DNA of 64,000 bases from Ostrinia nubilalis (GCF_963855985.1 NC_087118.1:5332001-5396000), one strand, 5' to 3'. Shown: positions 34,301 through 46,203, counted from the first letter of the stretch. The notes: a model not told the origin generated them from the letters alone. A program made the numbers and translations.

Positions 34301-35479
34301 ATGTCTCCCAAAAATAAATTATGCGGTGGTTGTTTACAAAAAATAGAGGACAAACGTAGATGCTTGATGTGCATGGCGTGTAAGAAACATTACGACCTGG
34401 AGTGCGCCGGTGTCAGTGAACAGCGGTTCCACGGGACGCTTGTCGGCGAGCACAGGGACCGGTGGCGGTGCGTCGCCTGCGTCAGCGCGCAGCCTAAGCG
34501 CGACAATACGGACACGCCGGTCCGGGCCGCCGTCGACGGCGTCACGGTGAGGAGGGGCGCCAACACAGTGAGCCCCGTCAGCCTGGACGTGTCCATGCTG
34601 GAGCGGCCGCCACTGGATGACACCGCGCACAACTTAACCGTGGAGCTGCCGGACTTCCACACGCTGGTCCTCGAGTTGAGGCAGTTCCGAGAGGAGGTGC
34701 GGGAGGAGATGAGGCAGCTCCGCGAGGAGGTGCGTGAGGAGCTGAGGGCTGTGTGCGCCCGGACCGATGCCGTGTGCGACGAGGTGCGGAAGCTGACGGG
34801 CCGGGTGACCCGCTGCGAGGACAGGGTCGGAGCCGTCGAGCAGCGCCTGCACGCCATCAACCTCGCCGTGCAGAGCGGCGCCACGGCCGGGACGGCGCGG
34901 ATGGACGCGCTCGAGCAGCGGCTGGAGGCCGGGGCGGCGCCCGGGCCGGGGGCGAGCGCGCAGCTGGAGCGCACCGTGGCCGAGCTCAGGCTCGAGCTCA
35001 ACGAGCGGGACCAGGAGGCCCTGCTCGCGGACCTGGAGATCGGCCACCTCCCGGAGGTGAAGGGGGAGAGCGTCGTGCACAGCGTCGCGGTGCTCGCCAG
35101 CCGGTTGGGCGTGGCGCTGGACGAGCGGGACGTGGTGTTCGCGGAGCGCGTGGGCGCGCCGCCGGCTGAGGCGGGCGGGCGCGCGCGGCGCGTGGTGGTG
35201 CGGCTGGCGCGGCGCCGCCTGCGCGACGAGCTGCTGCAGGCCGCGCGCGTGCGCCGCGGGGTGCCGGAGGGGAGCGGCCGGGTGTTCGTGAACGAGCGCC
35301 TGACGCGCCCCAACCGCCAGCTGTTCCACCGGGCGCGCGAGGAGTGCCGCGCCCGCCAGTGGAGGTACTGCTGGACGAGGCGGGGGCGTGTCTTCGTCCG
35401 CAGGAGCGACGGTGCGCAGGTCTTTCAGCTGCGAGAGCCCGACGACCTCATCAGAGTATTAGGCGCTCCGAGTGAATGA
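34301..35479 (+). CDS. LINE E ORF1: PHD-like zinc finger plus coiled-coil RNA-binding protein
   Basis: 392 codons. Residues ~8-65 carry paired Cys/His ligands (CGGC, CMACKKHYDLEC, WRCVAC), like the PHD-type finger of CR1-group ORF1 proteins. Residues ~115-180 form a charged heptad-rich coiled coil (FREEVREEMRQLREEV), expected to multimerise. The C-terminal third (~230-392) ends with RVFVNERLTRPNRQLFHRAR, WTRRGRVFVRR and IRVL. This resembles the conserved C-terminus shared by many insect LINE ORF1 proteins and the baculovirus FP protein. It should bind element RNA as a chaperone. The ORF is strikingly GC-rich compared with ORF2, which produces long antisense frames that are not genes. The ATG lies 34 nt from the element start. 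Confidence 0.8.
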   Translation: MSPKNKLCGGCLQKIEDKRRCLMCMACKKHYDLECAGVSEQRFHGTLVGEHRDRWRCVACVSAQPKRDNTDTPVRAAVDGVTVRRGANTVSPVSLDVSMLERPPLDDTAHNLTVELPDFHTLVLELRQFREEVREEMRQLREEVREELRAVCARTDAVCDEVRKLTGRVTRCEDRVGAVEQRLHAINLAVQSGATAGTARMDALEQRLEAGAAPGPGASAQLERTVAELRLELNERDQEALLADLEIGHLPEVKGESVVHSVAVLASRLGVALDERDVVFAERVGAPPAEAGGRARRVVVRLARRRLRDELLQAARVRRGVPEGSGRVFVNERLTRPNRQLFHRAREECRARQWRYCWTRRGRVFVRRSDGAQVFQLREPDDLIRVLGAPSE

Positions 35480-35787
35480 CTCTTTTTGCACTGTAAATGT
35501 CAAAGTTCAGTGGTTATTGGCGTGTTTTTAGGTCATATAAATATTAATCATTTCATATATTCCTCCTTAGTTGGTATGCTCACCTGTATAATAATCGAAC
35601 AAAGTAATTGTTTAAGTAAAACGCAGACAATCTATGTTTGGTCTCCTCACACTCATTTACTTACAGAACCTACATACATACAGAGTAATAAACATGGCAT
35701 TATCTGCAACATATTATCATACATTTTCCAGACTGAACTTAACTACACTAACTCTACTTATATTATAATACAATGGTATATTTTTAA

Positions 35788-38661
35788 TCTATACATATTA
35801 AAGGCCTTGGGTTAAAAAATCTAACAGTAGGTCTATTCAATGCAGGTTCACTGAGCACAGGACACGAGGAGTTTATCATGGCTATGGAGGAACTTAACCC
35901 TGATGTAATGGCGATAAATGAGACGTGGCTCAGGACGGGGGAGGAGGATAGGGCACCCAAACTATCAGGTTACCGTCTAAGGCATACTCCGAGACCTACC
36001 CAAGTTAGAGGAGGGCGCGGTGGTGGGGTCGGTTTCTACATACGCAAGGGGCTAAACGTGAGGACCTGTCCACATCCTGCCACTTTTTCTACCGTTGAGC
36101 AAATGTGGGTCTCCTTGCGTCTAAATAATCAGAGAATTGCTGTTGGTACGGCTTACAGACCTCCATGGCAGGACGTGAGTGTGTTTTTGGATGCCATCGC
36201 TGAGACAATAGCCTCCTTCACCGGGTTTGATGGATTGGTCATTCTTGGGGACTTCAACATCAACCTGCTGGACGGGCATGGTGCAAAGTGTAGGGATCTC
36301 ATAAATTGTATGCACAGCCTCAACCTGAAGCAACTGGTTTCCGAGCCAACACATTACACAGCACACAGCTCAACTCTTATTGATGTAATATTTACCGATA
36401 TAAAGGCTCTTAGGGTCATTGTGAGACAATCACCTGATCTGGGAGGCCACGCCATGCTCATGGCGGAGCTCAGGGTCAGGAAGGAGACAGCGAAACCCCA
36501 CTGGGTCACCTACAGGCCACTGAAGGGCATCATGCAGCATCTTTTTGACTCAGACCTTAGTAAAATAGACTGGTCGAACCTCAGAGGTGTTCGGGACATA
36601 GACGCTAGAGTTGAGGCATTTACGGGGTGTATTCGAGGGCTGATAGATCTGCACGCCCCGATAAAAACACGTAAATTCAAGCATCCCCCCCACCCTTGGA
36701 TAACGGACACAATCAGAGAGATGATGCATGTCAGGGAGAATTACCATAGACAATTCAGGAAGAGAGCTACCGCTACTCTACGGGACAGTTATAGAGTGAT
36801 GAAGAAACTAGTATCAGATGCTATAGAAAGAGAAAAAACTTGCTTTTTCAATAAACACATTAACAGTAACCTTAAAAATTCAAAACAGCTCTGGAAGAAT
36901 TTAAAAAGCACAGTTCTACCGAACAAGAAAGATGCTTGTGAACTCCCTTTACTGTTTAATGACCCCAACTCCATCAACAATCATTTCCTCGATGTGCCTG
37001 GTGAGGACAGTGTGACAATCTCTCAACTAACTTACTATGAATTTCACAGATACAATAGTGTTACATCGTTCTCACTTCAGACTGTGAATTCAGATGTAGT
37101 TCTAAAAACCATCACAGCACTTAAATCGAACGCCCAGGGATGTGATGGTGTCACCCTGGACATGATACTGCTCACTCTTCCTTACTCGCTGGAGGCCATC
37201 ACTGACATAGTAAACTGCTCTATACTTCAGGGCAGCTTCCCTGAGTGCTGGAAAATAGCAGTTGTGAAGCCTCTGCCAAAAACCAACCACCCAACAACAG
37301 TCAATGAGCTCAGGCCCATTAGCATTCTGCCATGCCTCTCTAAAATCTTGGAACGTATAGTATGTGACCAGCTGACCAAATACCTTGAGACAGAGGACAT
37401 ACTTCCACAACGTCAATCGGGATTCCGCAAGGGCTTCAGCACAGCAACCGCCCTTTCGGATGTTGTTGATCACCTTTTGGCTAGCCAAGACAGGGGAATG
37501 GTCTCCTTATTGATGCTGCTGGACTTCTCGCGCGCATTTGACTCCATAAACATTCCTCTACTGCTGTCAAAATTGAGTTTCTACGGTCTTGACAGAACTT
37601 CAGTGCAATGGTTTCACAGCTACCTGACGCAGAGACAGCAGTATGTGGAGCTAAAAAAAACAGACGGTACCGTATTTATATCACAACGCAAACCAGTCAC
37701 CCGCGGAGTCCCCCAGGGATCCATCCTAGGCCCAATTCTATATATTTTATACAGCGCGGACATAATTAACCACATTACTGACTGCCACTACCACCTCTAC
37801 GCTGACGACCTACAACTATACATATCGTTCCCACCATCAGACTTTGCTGCTGCCATATACAAAGTCAATAATCAGCTGAGTAGAATCTCCATCTGGTGCA
37901 CTTCCAACTGCCTCGTGCTTAATCCCAGAAAATCCAAATTCATGCTGACAGGCTCACCCAAAGGGTTGGAAAAACTCAAAGATATTCAACTCAACATTGC
38001 AATAAACGGAGAGCAAATGGAGCGGGTTTTGGAAGCACGTAATCTGGGTCTGATTGTTGACAGTAAACTTAGGTTTGAGAGTCACGTGCTCGAGTGTGCC
38101 AGAACTTGTTTTTACCGGCTGAAGCTTCTGTATAAGCTGAGACCATACATAACTGAAAGCCTTAGAACCTCTCTATGCGAGTCACTTATACTAAGCAAAC
38201 TTAATTATTGTGATACAGTTTATGGCCCTTGCCTGTTGACTAGATCTGTTCGTCTCATTCAGAGAGTTCAAAATGCATGTGCGCGCTTTTGCTTCACGAT
38301 ACCTCCTAGAACACACGTTACCCCCTTTTTAAACTCAGCAAATTTGCTAAAGATGGCTGCTCGTCGGAGACTTCACCTGGCCACAATGATGTTTGGTATA
38401 CTGTCCAATTTAAAGCCAAAGTATCTCCTTGACAAGTTGGAGTGGGCTCAGGTTCAGGGTAGATATCCCAGGAGGTTGTGCACTCACATCTTTGCCACGC
38501 CCAAGCACCGCACTGTTGCATTTCGGGGTTCCTTTCGTTTCGCGGCGTCCCGATGCTGGAACGACCTGCCCCCACCACTGCGCGCCCTAAAGACAAGGAA
38601 TACCTTTAAGAACAATTTTAAAAAACACTTGACACAAGCACAACAGTTACAGCATAGTTAA
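35788..38661 (+). CDS. LINE E ORF2: APE endonuclease and reverse transcriptase
   Basis: The first ATG is at 35878 (927 codons), but the frame is open from 35788 and upstream codons encode NAGSL, the first catalytic landmark of APE nucleases. Full function therefore probably needs initiation before that ATG. Positions from the ATG: INETWL ~16, YRPP ~93, GDFNINL ~123 and a diverged SDH region (DLGGHAML) ~184 for the endonuclease. NELRPISILP ~475, LLDFSRAFDSI ~546, [10 protein letters not shown] ~609 and YADDLQLY ~640 mark the RT. The C-terminus (NYCDTVYGPCL, RFAASRCWNDLP) is typical of CR1-type elements; no RNase H. It nicks target DNA and primes reverse transcription there. It is separated from ORF1 by ~300-400 nt. 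Confidence 0.9.
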   Translation, partial: SIHIKGLGLKNLTVGLFNAGSLSTGHEEFIMAMEELNPDVMAINETWLRTGEEDRAPKLSGYRLRHTPRPTQVRGGRGGGVGFYIRKGLNVRTCPHPATFSTVEQMWVSLRLNNQRIAVGTAYRPPWQDVSVFLDAIAETIASFTGFDGLVILGDFNINLLDGHGAKCRDLINCMHSLNLKQLVSEPTHYTAHSSTLIDVIFTDIKALRVIVRQSPDLGGHAMLMAELRVRKETAKPHWVTYRPLKGIMQHLFDSDLSKIDWSNLRGVRDIDARVEAFTGCIRGLIDLHAPIKTRKFKHPPHPWITDTIREMMHVRENYHRQFRKRATATLRDSYRVMKKLVSDAIEREKTCFFNKHINSNLKNSKQLWKNLKSTVLPNKKDACELPLLFNDPNSINNHFLDVPGEDSVTISQLTYYEFHRYNSVTSFSLQTVNSDVVLKTITALKSNAQGCDGVTLDMILLTLPYSLEAITDIVNCSILQGSFPECWKIAVVKPLPKTNHPTTVNELRPISILPCLSKILERIVCDQLTKYLETEDILPQRQSGFRKGFSTATALSDVVDHLLASQDRGMVSLLMLLDFSRAFDSINIPLLLSKLSFYGLDRTSVQWFHSYLTQRQQYVELKKTDGTVFISQRKPVTRGVPQGSILGPILYILYSADIINHITDCHYHLYADDLQLYISFPPSDFAAAIYKVNNQLSRISIWCTSNCLVLNPRKSKFMLTGSPKGLEKLKDIQLNIAINGEQMERVLEARNLGLIVDSKLRFESHVLECARTCFYRLKLLYKLRPYITESLRTSLCESLILSKLNYCDTVYGPCLLTRSVRLIQRVQNACARFCFTIPPRTHVTPFLNSANLLKMAARRRLHLATMMFGILSNLKPKYLLDKLEWAQVQGRYPRRLCTHIFATPKHRTVAFRGSFRFAASRCWNDLPPPLRALKTRNTFKNNFKKHLTQAQQLQHS

Positions 38662-40104
38662 CTTACATTTAAGGCAAGCGCGACGCGAGAAGGGGCATAA
38701 TGGGTTTGCTCCGGCACTGGTGGGCCGCAATGGGCCGAGATTAATGCATGTTCATGACTGTCACTTCACCACACACCAGTGGGTACGCCTTGATAATGGG
38801 TACGCCCTGCAATTTTAAAATTTTGAAGTTTTAGTTTTAGCTCTCGACTTTTTTAAAAAACTAACGCATAGTAGCCATCTCACCGTCTTTTTTTGCGCAT
38901 CACGCATGCAGCATCGTCAAACGCTTCCTCACGAGGTCAATTTACACCGTCCAATTCCGACCAACAAACTGTAGAAGGTGGGAGGAAGGGACATCATTTC
39001 TTCTTTACGCCTTTGGGCGGTGCTTTGTCTTGTCTTGCTGTGCACATTTTTGTCCCAATTACAGTAATTCATCTTCCATAACCACAAACCACGTTTAATT
39101 ACGTGTAATATTTGACGTGGTAGCTAGCACGCGGTCAGGGATGAGGCACAGACAGAGCAGCAAAGAGTGCAGAGACACGCGACGCGTTTTTTTTTATTTT
39201 ATTTTTTTTTTTATTTCTTTTTGCGCAGAGTTCCTCGCTCGGAGTCGCTCGTGTCGTCTGCCACAGATTATGTGTGGCGCGAGTGCGATGTTCGGCGATT
39301 CGCCCGAGTCGCACACCGAAGTGTGAGCGACGCACTCGATTAATGGGGAGAAAGTAGCCGAGATTGTGTTCACACTACTGCGTCTTGGCCAATTTCCCAC
39401 GCAGAGTGCCTGCATAACTAGAGGGCGCTTTTGTCGATGCTGGATGTCTCCGATTTTCGCCATGTTATGTTAAACAGTCGTATGATTTATGACATTTGCA
39501 GGAGGTCTGTGATCGTTACTTTAGTATTTATTATTACTTATTATTGTTCATTAACATTTTATTTATTTTATTTTATTCCCGTTTCGTTGACTTATTTATT
39601 TATTTATTAGTAAACACACAACACTCAACACGTCACCCACACTAACGCATTGATGGCACGTTCAGGAGCACACACACAACACACCTACACATTCTTCATT
39701 TATTAGTATTTTTCTTGATTTTGTCTTTAGCTTAGTGTCTGTAATGTTATTTTATTTTTATTGTTTGTTTATATGTTAGCAGAGCGCCACGCGGGGCCTC
39801 GACTGTTGAGCATCCCCTATCCGCTCTTGAATACCTATATAAAAGTTTTAATAAAATAATTAGTTTATGTTTGGCGGACGCGGTTTGGGTCCCAACAGCC
39901 GAGGCCTAGGCAAGGGTACTCGCTGAAAATCAGCGTCGGGACATTTACTTATGTCCCGAGTATCGCTGAGCGGGCGCCTTTTTGGCTCGGGATTTTTACT
40001 GATCTGGCTGGATTATTTTACTGTTTTTTATTTTTTATTTTTTTCTTCTTTGTGTACCTTTTTATACTTGTAATTGTCATTTTTTGTCCCGTGCCAAATA
40101 AAGA

Positions 40105-40145
<41 letters not shown>
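38662..40145 (+). other. 3' untranslated region of LINE E
   Basis: About 1.5 kb without a gene, ending caaataaagatttttatta and (ATT)n at about 40110-40145. A GC-rich inverted segment near 39900-39980 (cgtcgggaca / tgtcccgag) may form a hairpin. Confidence 0.7.
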
Positions 40146-40148
<3 letters not shown>

Positions 40149-40484
40149 ATAACGTATAATAATAAAAAGGTTTTCATACATAAGCATTTTGTGAAATCAG
40201 TTTCGAGCCTTACCCCTAGCGATTTAAAGTATCGATATCTTGTCGACTCCATTTTATCTTTGTTCTCTCACTAGCGTTTTCAAAGTGTGCGTCACGTCAC
40301 GCGGCCATTGATTGGCCATAAGGCATGCCTTCAGACATGTTGTCGTAGACTCTCAGTCGCTTTGTTTTTACACAGTTGAATGTGTGTGTGGGAGCTGTGG
40401 TGGGGGAAATGTGGGGACACCGGTTCTCGTTGTAGTTACGCGCGACTTCATATCTATTCTCTTTCTATGATCTGAGGTGCACCT

Positions 40485-41217
<733 letters not shown>

Positions 41218-43155
41218 TATAATAGATAGGCTCAATACTGGGACCATTGCTCTTTCTGATTTATATAAATGATCTACCTTTTTATTCAAAGGACCTTTGT
41301 GAGATAGTATTATTTGCTGATGACACTTCTTTAATTTTTAAAACTGACAGGCGTCAGGAAATATTTGACGACGTGAATAATGCTCTTTCCAAAGTATTAG
41401 ACTGGTTTACAACTAATAATTTGCTATTAAACGCAAAAAAAACTAAATGTTTAAAATTCACTATGCCTAATGTCAAACAAGTTAATACTAATATTACAGT
41501 AAATAATGAACGCATTGAACTGATAAACTCTACTGTCTTTCTAGGTATTACCACAGAATACATAATAGTAGCAACAGAAATTGCACTCCTTTGTGTAGGA
41601 TCAGATGCCGACATTTTAACGGTAATAATAATAATGCAAAATATCCAACGCACATGGTGCATTCGAAATCGCACCTTACTACTATGCTCACAAGAGCGCA
41701 TTTTTTTTGTGTTTAGAATTGATCTACGTCACCGCTCAAGCGTCAGGGTTGTATGAGCAAAGTAAAATAAATAAAAACTTAATTTTTAGAAGTATTTATT
41801 GTATTTACGATTAGAAAACTTTAATCTAGTGGAGTTTGTATAATCGTACCATCTCTAAAGTACCTATTAATAAACTTCAGTGTTGCGATAATTCGAAATT
41901 AAACAAACAGTTTTAAAAGGTGTAGTGTCGGAAAATAGACACGGTGAAGTAAAGTTAATGTTTTTATTAGCTAAAATAATTTTTTTGCTATAGTTTTTTG
42001 TCATAAGTATTTCAAAATAATTTATTATTTAAAAAGTGTAGTTTTTTTTTTAATATTTAAATCACTACAGTTAATTATTATTCCTAAATATTACAATTTT
42101 TCATTAAAGAAGAATAACAGTGCTGTTGGAACAATAAACCTTGATTGCGACGATGATCGACCGAGCGTGTATAGAAATACGCGTGTCCAAACAGGCGCGT
42201 GGCGGCCCGGACTGATTTGCAACTTGAAGTTGTCGCGCGCTGTAGGTAATTATCTCGGCCGGCATAGGCGAGTGACGGAGGCCTGGTATTACCCTAGACT
42301 GTAAATTACAATGGGGCCCCCATATTGCTGCCTTGGCGGGAAGACTTAGTTCAGCTGCCTTTGCGGTGAGAAAGATCAGAAACTTGACTGATGTTGAAAC
42401 AGCAAGGCTTGTATATTTTAGTTATTTTCATAGTATTATGTCTTATGGTCTTTTACTGTGGGGCTCAGCAGCAGACATAGAATCAATTTTCATTTTACAG
42501 AAAAGAGCTGTCCGGGCAATATACGGTCTTAAACCACGTGACTCGCTTAGAGAAGTTTTTAAAGAAATCAATATATTGACTGTGGCTTCGCAATACATAT
42601 TTGATAACATTATGTATGTCCGTAAACATATACATTTATTTACTAAGAAAAGTGACGTCCACTCATTTAACACGAGACATAAGAATAAACTTGCTGTTCC
42701 ATCATTTAGGTTGCATAAGATAGGTAATTCATTCTTGGGGAAATGTATTACCATATTTAACAAAATACCACACAACCTTGTCGAATTGCCAATAAACAAA
42801 TTTAAGATACATATAAAAAATACCCTTATGTCCAAAGGGTACTACAAGGTTCGAGACTATATTGATGACAAGGATGCGTGGTCAGTTCAGTCTGCACATA
42901 TTTGATGTACTTAAATTTGACTATTCTTACCGTTAGATAATTCCTGGCAATAAGTGGTGACTGAGTTTGTTCCGGCGTTTCTTCTCAGCACTTGCCATAT
43001 GTTTGTCTCGAAGCGCTGGTAGGGCCCAAAAGATAAGGAGACATGTAAAGTGCCCCATAAGGGCTACCTTTTCTTTTTTTATTATTTTCTATTGACGTTC
43101 ATAAGTGCCACTTGTGGTCTAAACTGAATAAATATTTTTGATTTTGATTTTTTTT
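41218..43155 (+). pseudogene. LINE copy D: CR1/L2-like RT fragment split by another element
   Basis: 5' truncated, starting within [15 protein letters not shown] is intact, and the frame runs to STVFLGIT before being cut at 41551. It resumes after 42284 with LDCKLQWGPHI and the C-terminal RT region, stopping at 42903-42905. The 3' UTR shares cttctcagcacttgccatat with LINE A and B and ends in (TTTTGA)n. It is inserted in the right arm of the composite element, splitting gtctctaaa from tgtgttgtac. Confidence 0.8.
41552..42284. mobile_element. Insertion in LINE D with 8-bp duplication, CACAGAATA end
   Basis: GGTATTAC flanks both sides (41544-41551 and 42285-42292) and the LINE frame resumes across it. 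The left end CACAGAATACATAATAGTA closely resembles the terminus of the THAP element at 51558 (CACAGAATAAGTAATAGTA). The right interior 'ctgtaggtaattatc' is also shared with that element's arms. It is probably a non-autonomous relative. No ORF of note. Confidence 0.65.
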
Positions 43156-43721
43156 TTGAAATGTGTTGTACGTAACGTAAACTTAGGGGATTGCAAACAT
43201 TAGTTAGTCCTAAGAAAGTCAAAAACATGTAACGGAATCTCCGACTTACCACTTTAGTGGAGCGATTACAGAAAATAATGGCCTGTTAAGTACCTTTTTT
43301 TTTGTGTTATTATGAAAGTTCAGAAAACTGCGCAGTTTTTAAAATTATTTTGGACCTATGGAAGTTCTTTTTTTTTCAAACTTTAAGTTGACAATTTTAG
43401 AATGTTCTGCTAAAAGTATATTTTTTTATGTTTCTAGCAAAAATGTTGTATCTTGCATCAAAGATAGGAAGGTGATTATTTTTTTCAAATATCTGCAATT
43501 AATAGGGAATCTGTCAAAAAAAAGAAATCTGAGAAAAGTCAACCCAAAAAAAAGATAAAAAAAATTAAAGCCTACTAGGTCATAAAATTTGAAAAAATCA
43601 CAAAATTAACGATAACTTCTAAACTACGAAAAATCGTAGAACATACATGGGGGTGAAATCGATAGGTCTAGTCCTCACCTATCACCTGCATTCGGCTTGA
43701 CACCTTACAAGAAACACCCTG
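43156..43721. repeat. Terminal part of the right arm of the composite insertion
   Basis: Inverted copy of 26296-26850 (e.g. acatgtaacggaatctccg), ending gaaacaccctg at 43721. TA duplication at 43722-43723. Confidence 0.85.
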
Positions 43722-43723
43722 TA

Positions 43724-43979
43724 TAATAAACTACCAGACGATTTTAAAGAACTAAAATTATCAAAATTTAGAAATGTTATTAAAGAATGGTTAACTAAAA
43801 AATGATTTTATAGTGTACAAGAATACCTAGATTATAAATAAATATGTATAGATATAAGAATTATAAATGTGTATACGCCTGAAAGGGTAGGATCAAGTGA
43901 CACTCTGTAATTAATTTAAGATCTTTCTGTAACCTTGTTTCTATACACAATAAAGAACTTACTTACTTACTTACTTACC
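43724..43979 (+). pseudogene. LINE copy C: final coding segment and tail
   Basis: Reads NKLPDDFKELKLSKFRNV up to a stop near 43805, directly continuing the frame cut at 26295. It is followed by a short 3' UTR and an (ACTT)n tail ending about 43979. Copy F carries the same motif uninterrupted, which supports the join. Confidence 0.75.
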
Positions 43980-44018
43980 TCGACGTGGGGTCTAACGTTT
44001 AAAATCCTCCGAGTAATA

Positions 44019-44696
44019 CAGGGTGGAAACGATAAGTGATCTCACTCGATTATTTTTAAACTATACAAGATATCGAAAAACTGATTATTGATCCTGAAAG
44101 TGCTTCACGAGCTCTTTCAAACGATATCAGTAATAGGTTACAGAATTAACTGGATCTATCCGAAAATTCAATGTTTCCAGCTTCCATACATTTGGTAAAG
44201 TCACATTATTTTAAAAACTACACATGATATCGTAAAACTGATTACTGATTCTAAAAGTGCTTCACAAGCTCTATTCAATGGTATCAATTACAGGTTACAG
44301 AAAAAACTGGATCTATCCAAAAATTCAATGTTTCCTTCTTCCATACATTTAGTACTACCATCATCAACGACACTCAACTCTTGACAATATTATAGCAAGT
44401 AAAGCCTAAAACCAATGTTTTCCATGAATAATTTTAAATAAGAATTCAATTTACGTGTTTATTTTAAGAGTTTTTTATTAAATAAAAAAATACACTTCTA
44501 ATAATGTGTGTCTGGCATACATTTAGTATGGAAGCTGGAAAGATTGAATTTTCAGATAGATCTAGTTTATTCTGTAACCTATTATTGGTACCGTTTGAAA
44601 GAGCTCATGAAGCACTTTCAGGATCAGTAACCAGTTTTTCAATATCTTGTATAGTTTAGAAATAATCAAGTGAGATCACTTAACGTTTCCACCCTG
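44019..44696. mobile_element. Foldback element with CAGGGTGGAAACG ends and TA duplication
   Basis: Arms of ~180 bp or more are complementary (cgataagtgatctcactcg versus its near-complement at the right). TA lies on both sides, and there is no ORF. It appears to sit inside the R1-clade fragment that follows. Confidence 0.75.
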
Positions 44697-44700
44697 TATA

Positions 44701-45420
44701 TTCGGCCACTTATTTAAGCTCCATTTGCTATGGTGCACCAGTTTGGGCTGACAGAGCTACTATAGAAGCCGCTCGACGGAAACTACTGCAAAGTCAACGC
44801 CTTGCATTGATTTTTCTTTGCAAAGCTTACAGAATGGTGAGCACGGAAGCTCTGCCAGTCCTGGCTGGTGTACTGCCGGTCGACTTAGAGGTACAAAAGC
44901 TTGCGGCTATGTACTTCGCATCAAGGGAAAATATAACCTCCGATTTCTTAAATAGCCGCGATCGTTCTAAAATAAGCCGATTATTTGATTCCCGAGAAGT
45001 CGTTGAAGAGGAACTACTGTTAATGAATGGCAAAAAAGATGGGATACGTCAGTCAATGGACGTCACTTATATAAATTCTTCCCGAATGTACGCGAAGGTC
45101 TAACTAGGCGATAGTTAGAAATCGACCATTGCTCGTCGCAGTTCCTCACGGGGCATGGCAACTTTAGACATAAACTTCACGAATTCAAACTAGTTCCGTC
45201 TCCTTTTTGCGAGTGTTCCACTGATGATGTCAGTCATGAGCAGTCTGCCCATCATATCTTGTGGGAGTGAACATGAACGTGATATAATGCTTAATTCAAT
45301 ACAACATACATCAGTTTCCGCAATTTATTACACCGATCTTGTCGCGACAAGGAAAACTTTCCGTGCTTTTAAGCGATTTTGTGAAAAATACTATTGGCAG
45401 GTAGTTGCTAATTGCTTATA
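44701..45420 (+). pseudogene. R1-clade LINE reverse transcriptase C-terminal remnant
   Basis: A 98-codon frame (44807-45103) and flanking frames read YGAPVWADRA, AYRMVSTEALPVLAGVLPVD and, further on, LTGHGNFRHKLHEF with CECS..... HEQSAHHILWE. These are hallmarks of the R1/TRAS C-terminal region with its CCHC-like finger. Several frameshifts; 5' truncated. Confidence 0.7.
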
Positions 45421-45529
45421 AGATAGGCCCCCTTAATTGTTATTTATTGTCCGTGGTGCATAATCTTTTCTTAAAGGTTTTAAACCTTTTTTTGTCACCT
45501 GTCATCCGCTTTGCAATGGAGGGAAGTCG

Positions 45530-45914
45530 AACCTTAATTTCGAACTCCTCCTATGTTCTTCTGATTAATTTCGTTGCGGGTCCAATGACAGTTTAACTTT
45601 CCCCTGGGACAAACTTGACCTTCATTGGTTGGGTTTTTGTGGCGGTCAAGCTGTAGATCCTGGCTACACAGGAGTTGCAGTGGTGGGAACGAGAGGTGGG
45701 AATAGTCCCGTATCTTAGCGTCTTGTATAAAATCTACTCCTAAGAGAGTTCTATTATCTTGAGACTCTGGCAAAATTATGAAGTTAGTCGTTACAATTTT
45801 GTTGCTAATTGTAACAGGCACCGATGTTCTCATTATTTGCTGCCGACGTCGTAGCCCATCAGCCAAGGTAATAGTTGCAGACTCAGTTATAAACTTAGAG
45901 CCTAGTTCTTTTAG
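45530..45914 (-). pseudogene. Gypsy-like protease remnant, C-terminal half
   Basis: The minus-strand frame encodes VPVTISNKIVTTNFIILPES and TLLGVDFIQDA, the second half of a retroviral-type aspartic protease. The first half is on the far side of the copia element (50314-50940). Downstream RT was not found. Confidence 0.6.
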
Positions 45915-46044
45915 TGTTAGTAGTAAATCAAAATATGATGTGGCAACATTTTATTGTCTATGAAAACTTCTATCCATGTCCGGTGTCTTTGATCGAATAA
46001 AATTCTATTCCATTTTGTCAAGCAAGAAACATAGTTTCATTTTA
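45915..46044 (+). repeat. Copia 5' LTR, 130 bp
   Basis: Starts TGTTAGTAG and contains gatcgaataaaattc (a polyadenylation-like AATAAA). Identical to 50184-50313. Unusually short for an LTR. Confidence 0.9.
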
Positions 46045-46061
46045 GGTTATGGGCCCAGTCC
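46045..46061 (+). promoter_or_regulatory. Copia primer-binding site (internal initiator-tRNA-Met type)
   Basis: GGTTATGGGCCCAGTCC follows the LTR directly. Drosophila copia uses the same kind of site, complementary to the anticodon arm of a cleaved initiator methionine tRNA. Confidence 0.75.
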
Positions 46062-46203
46062 CGTATTCTCTGGCGGCAGTTAGTTTTTACTGTGATATTG
46101 TTTTCTGTGTGGACTTAAGATTACAATCACGTATAAGTTCGAGAACAATATAAAAATACCAAAGGACTTAGTGTGTCGTACGTAGTGTTTCGCGGACTCG
46201 AAC

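Larger units (their letters stand above)
34267..40145 (+). mobile_element. LINE E: near-complete CR1-group non-LTR retrotransposon, 5.9 kb
   Basis: Two long intact ORFs, a short 34-nt leader, a 1.5-kb 3' UTR and an (ATT)n tail lie between copies of ATAATA (34261-34266 and 40146-40151) in element X2. X1 supplies the empty site. Both ORFs being open suggests a recent insertion that may still be active. Confidence 0.85.
33510..40476. mobile_element. DNA transposon X2, second copy, split by LINE E
   Basis: Nearly identical to X1. The left part is 33510-34266 and the right part about 40146-40476. It is flanked by GTGCACTT (33502-33509, one mutation) and GTGCACCT (40477-40484). Differences from X1 include a 4-nt insertion in the exon-like start and a ~26-bp deletion near 40333. 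LINE E is inserted between the halves. Confidence 0.8.

Noticed and set aside
34390..35329. Long antisense ORFs (307 and 231 residues) opposite LINE E ORF1
   Set aside because: Stop codons are rare because ORF1 is very GC-rich. Residue composition is the codon shadow of the sense protein and no domain is visible.
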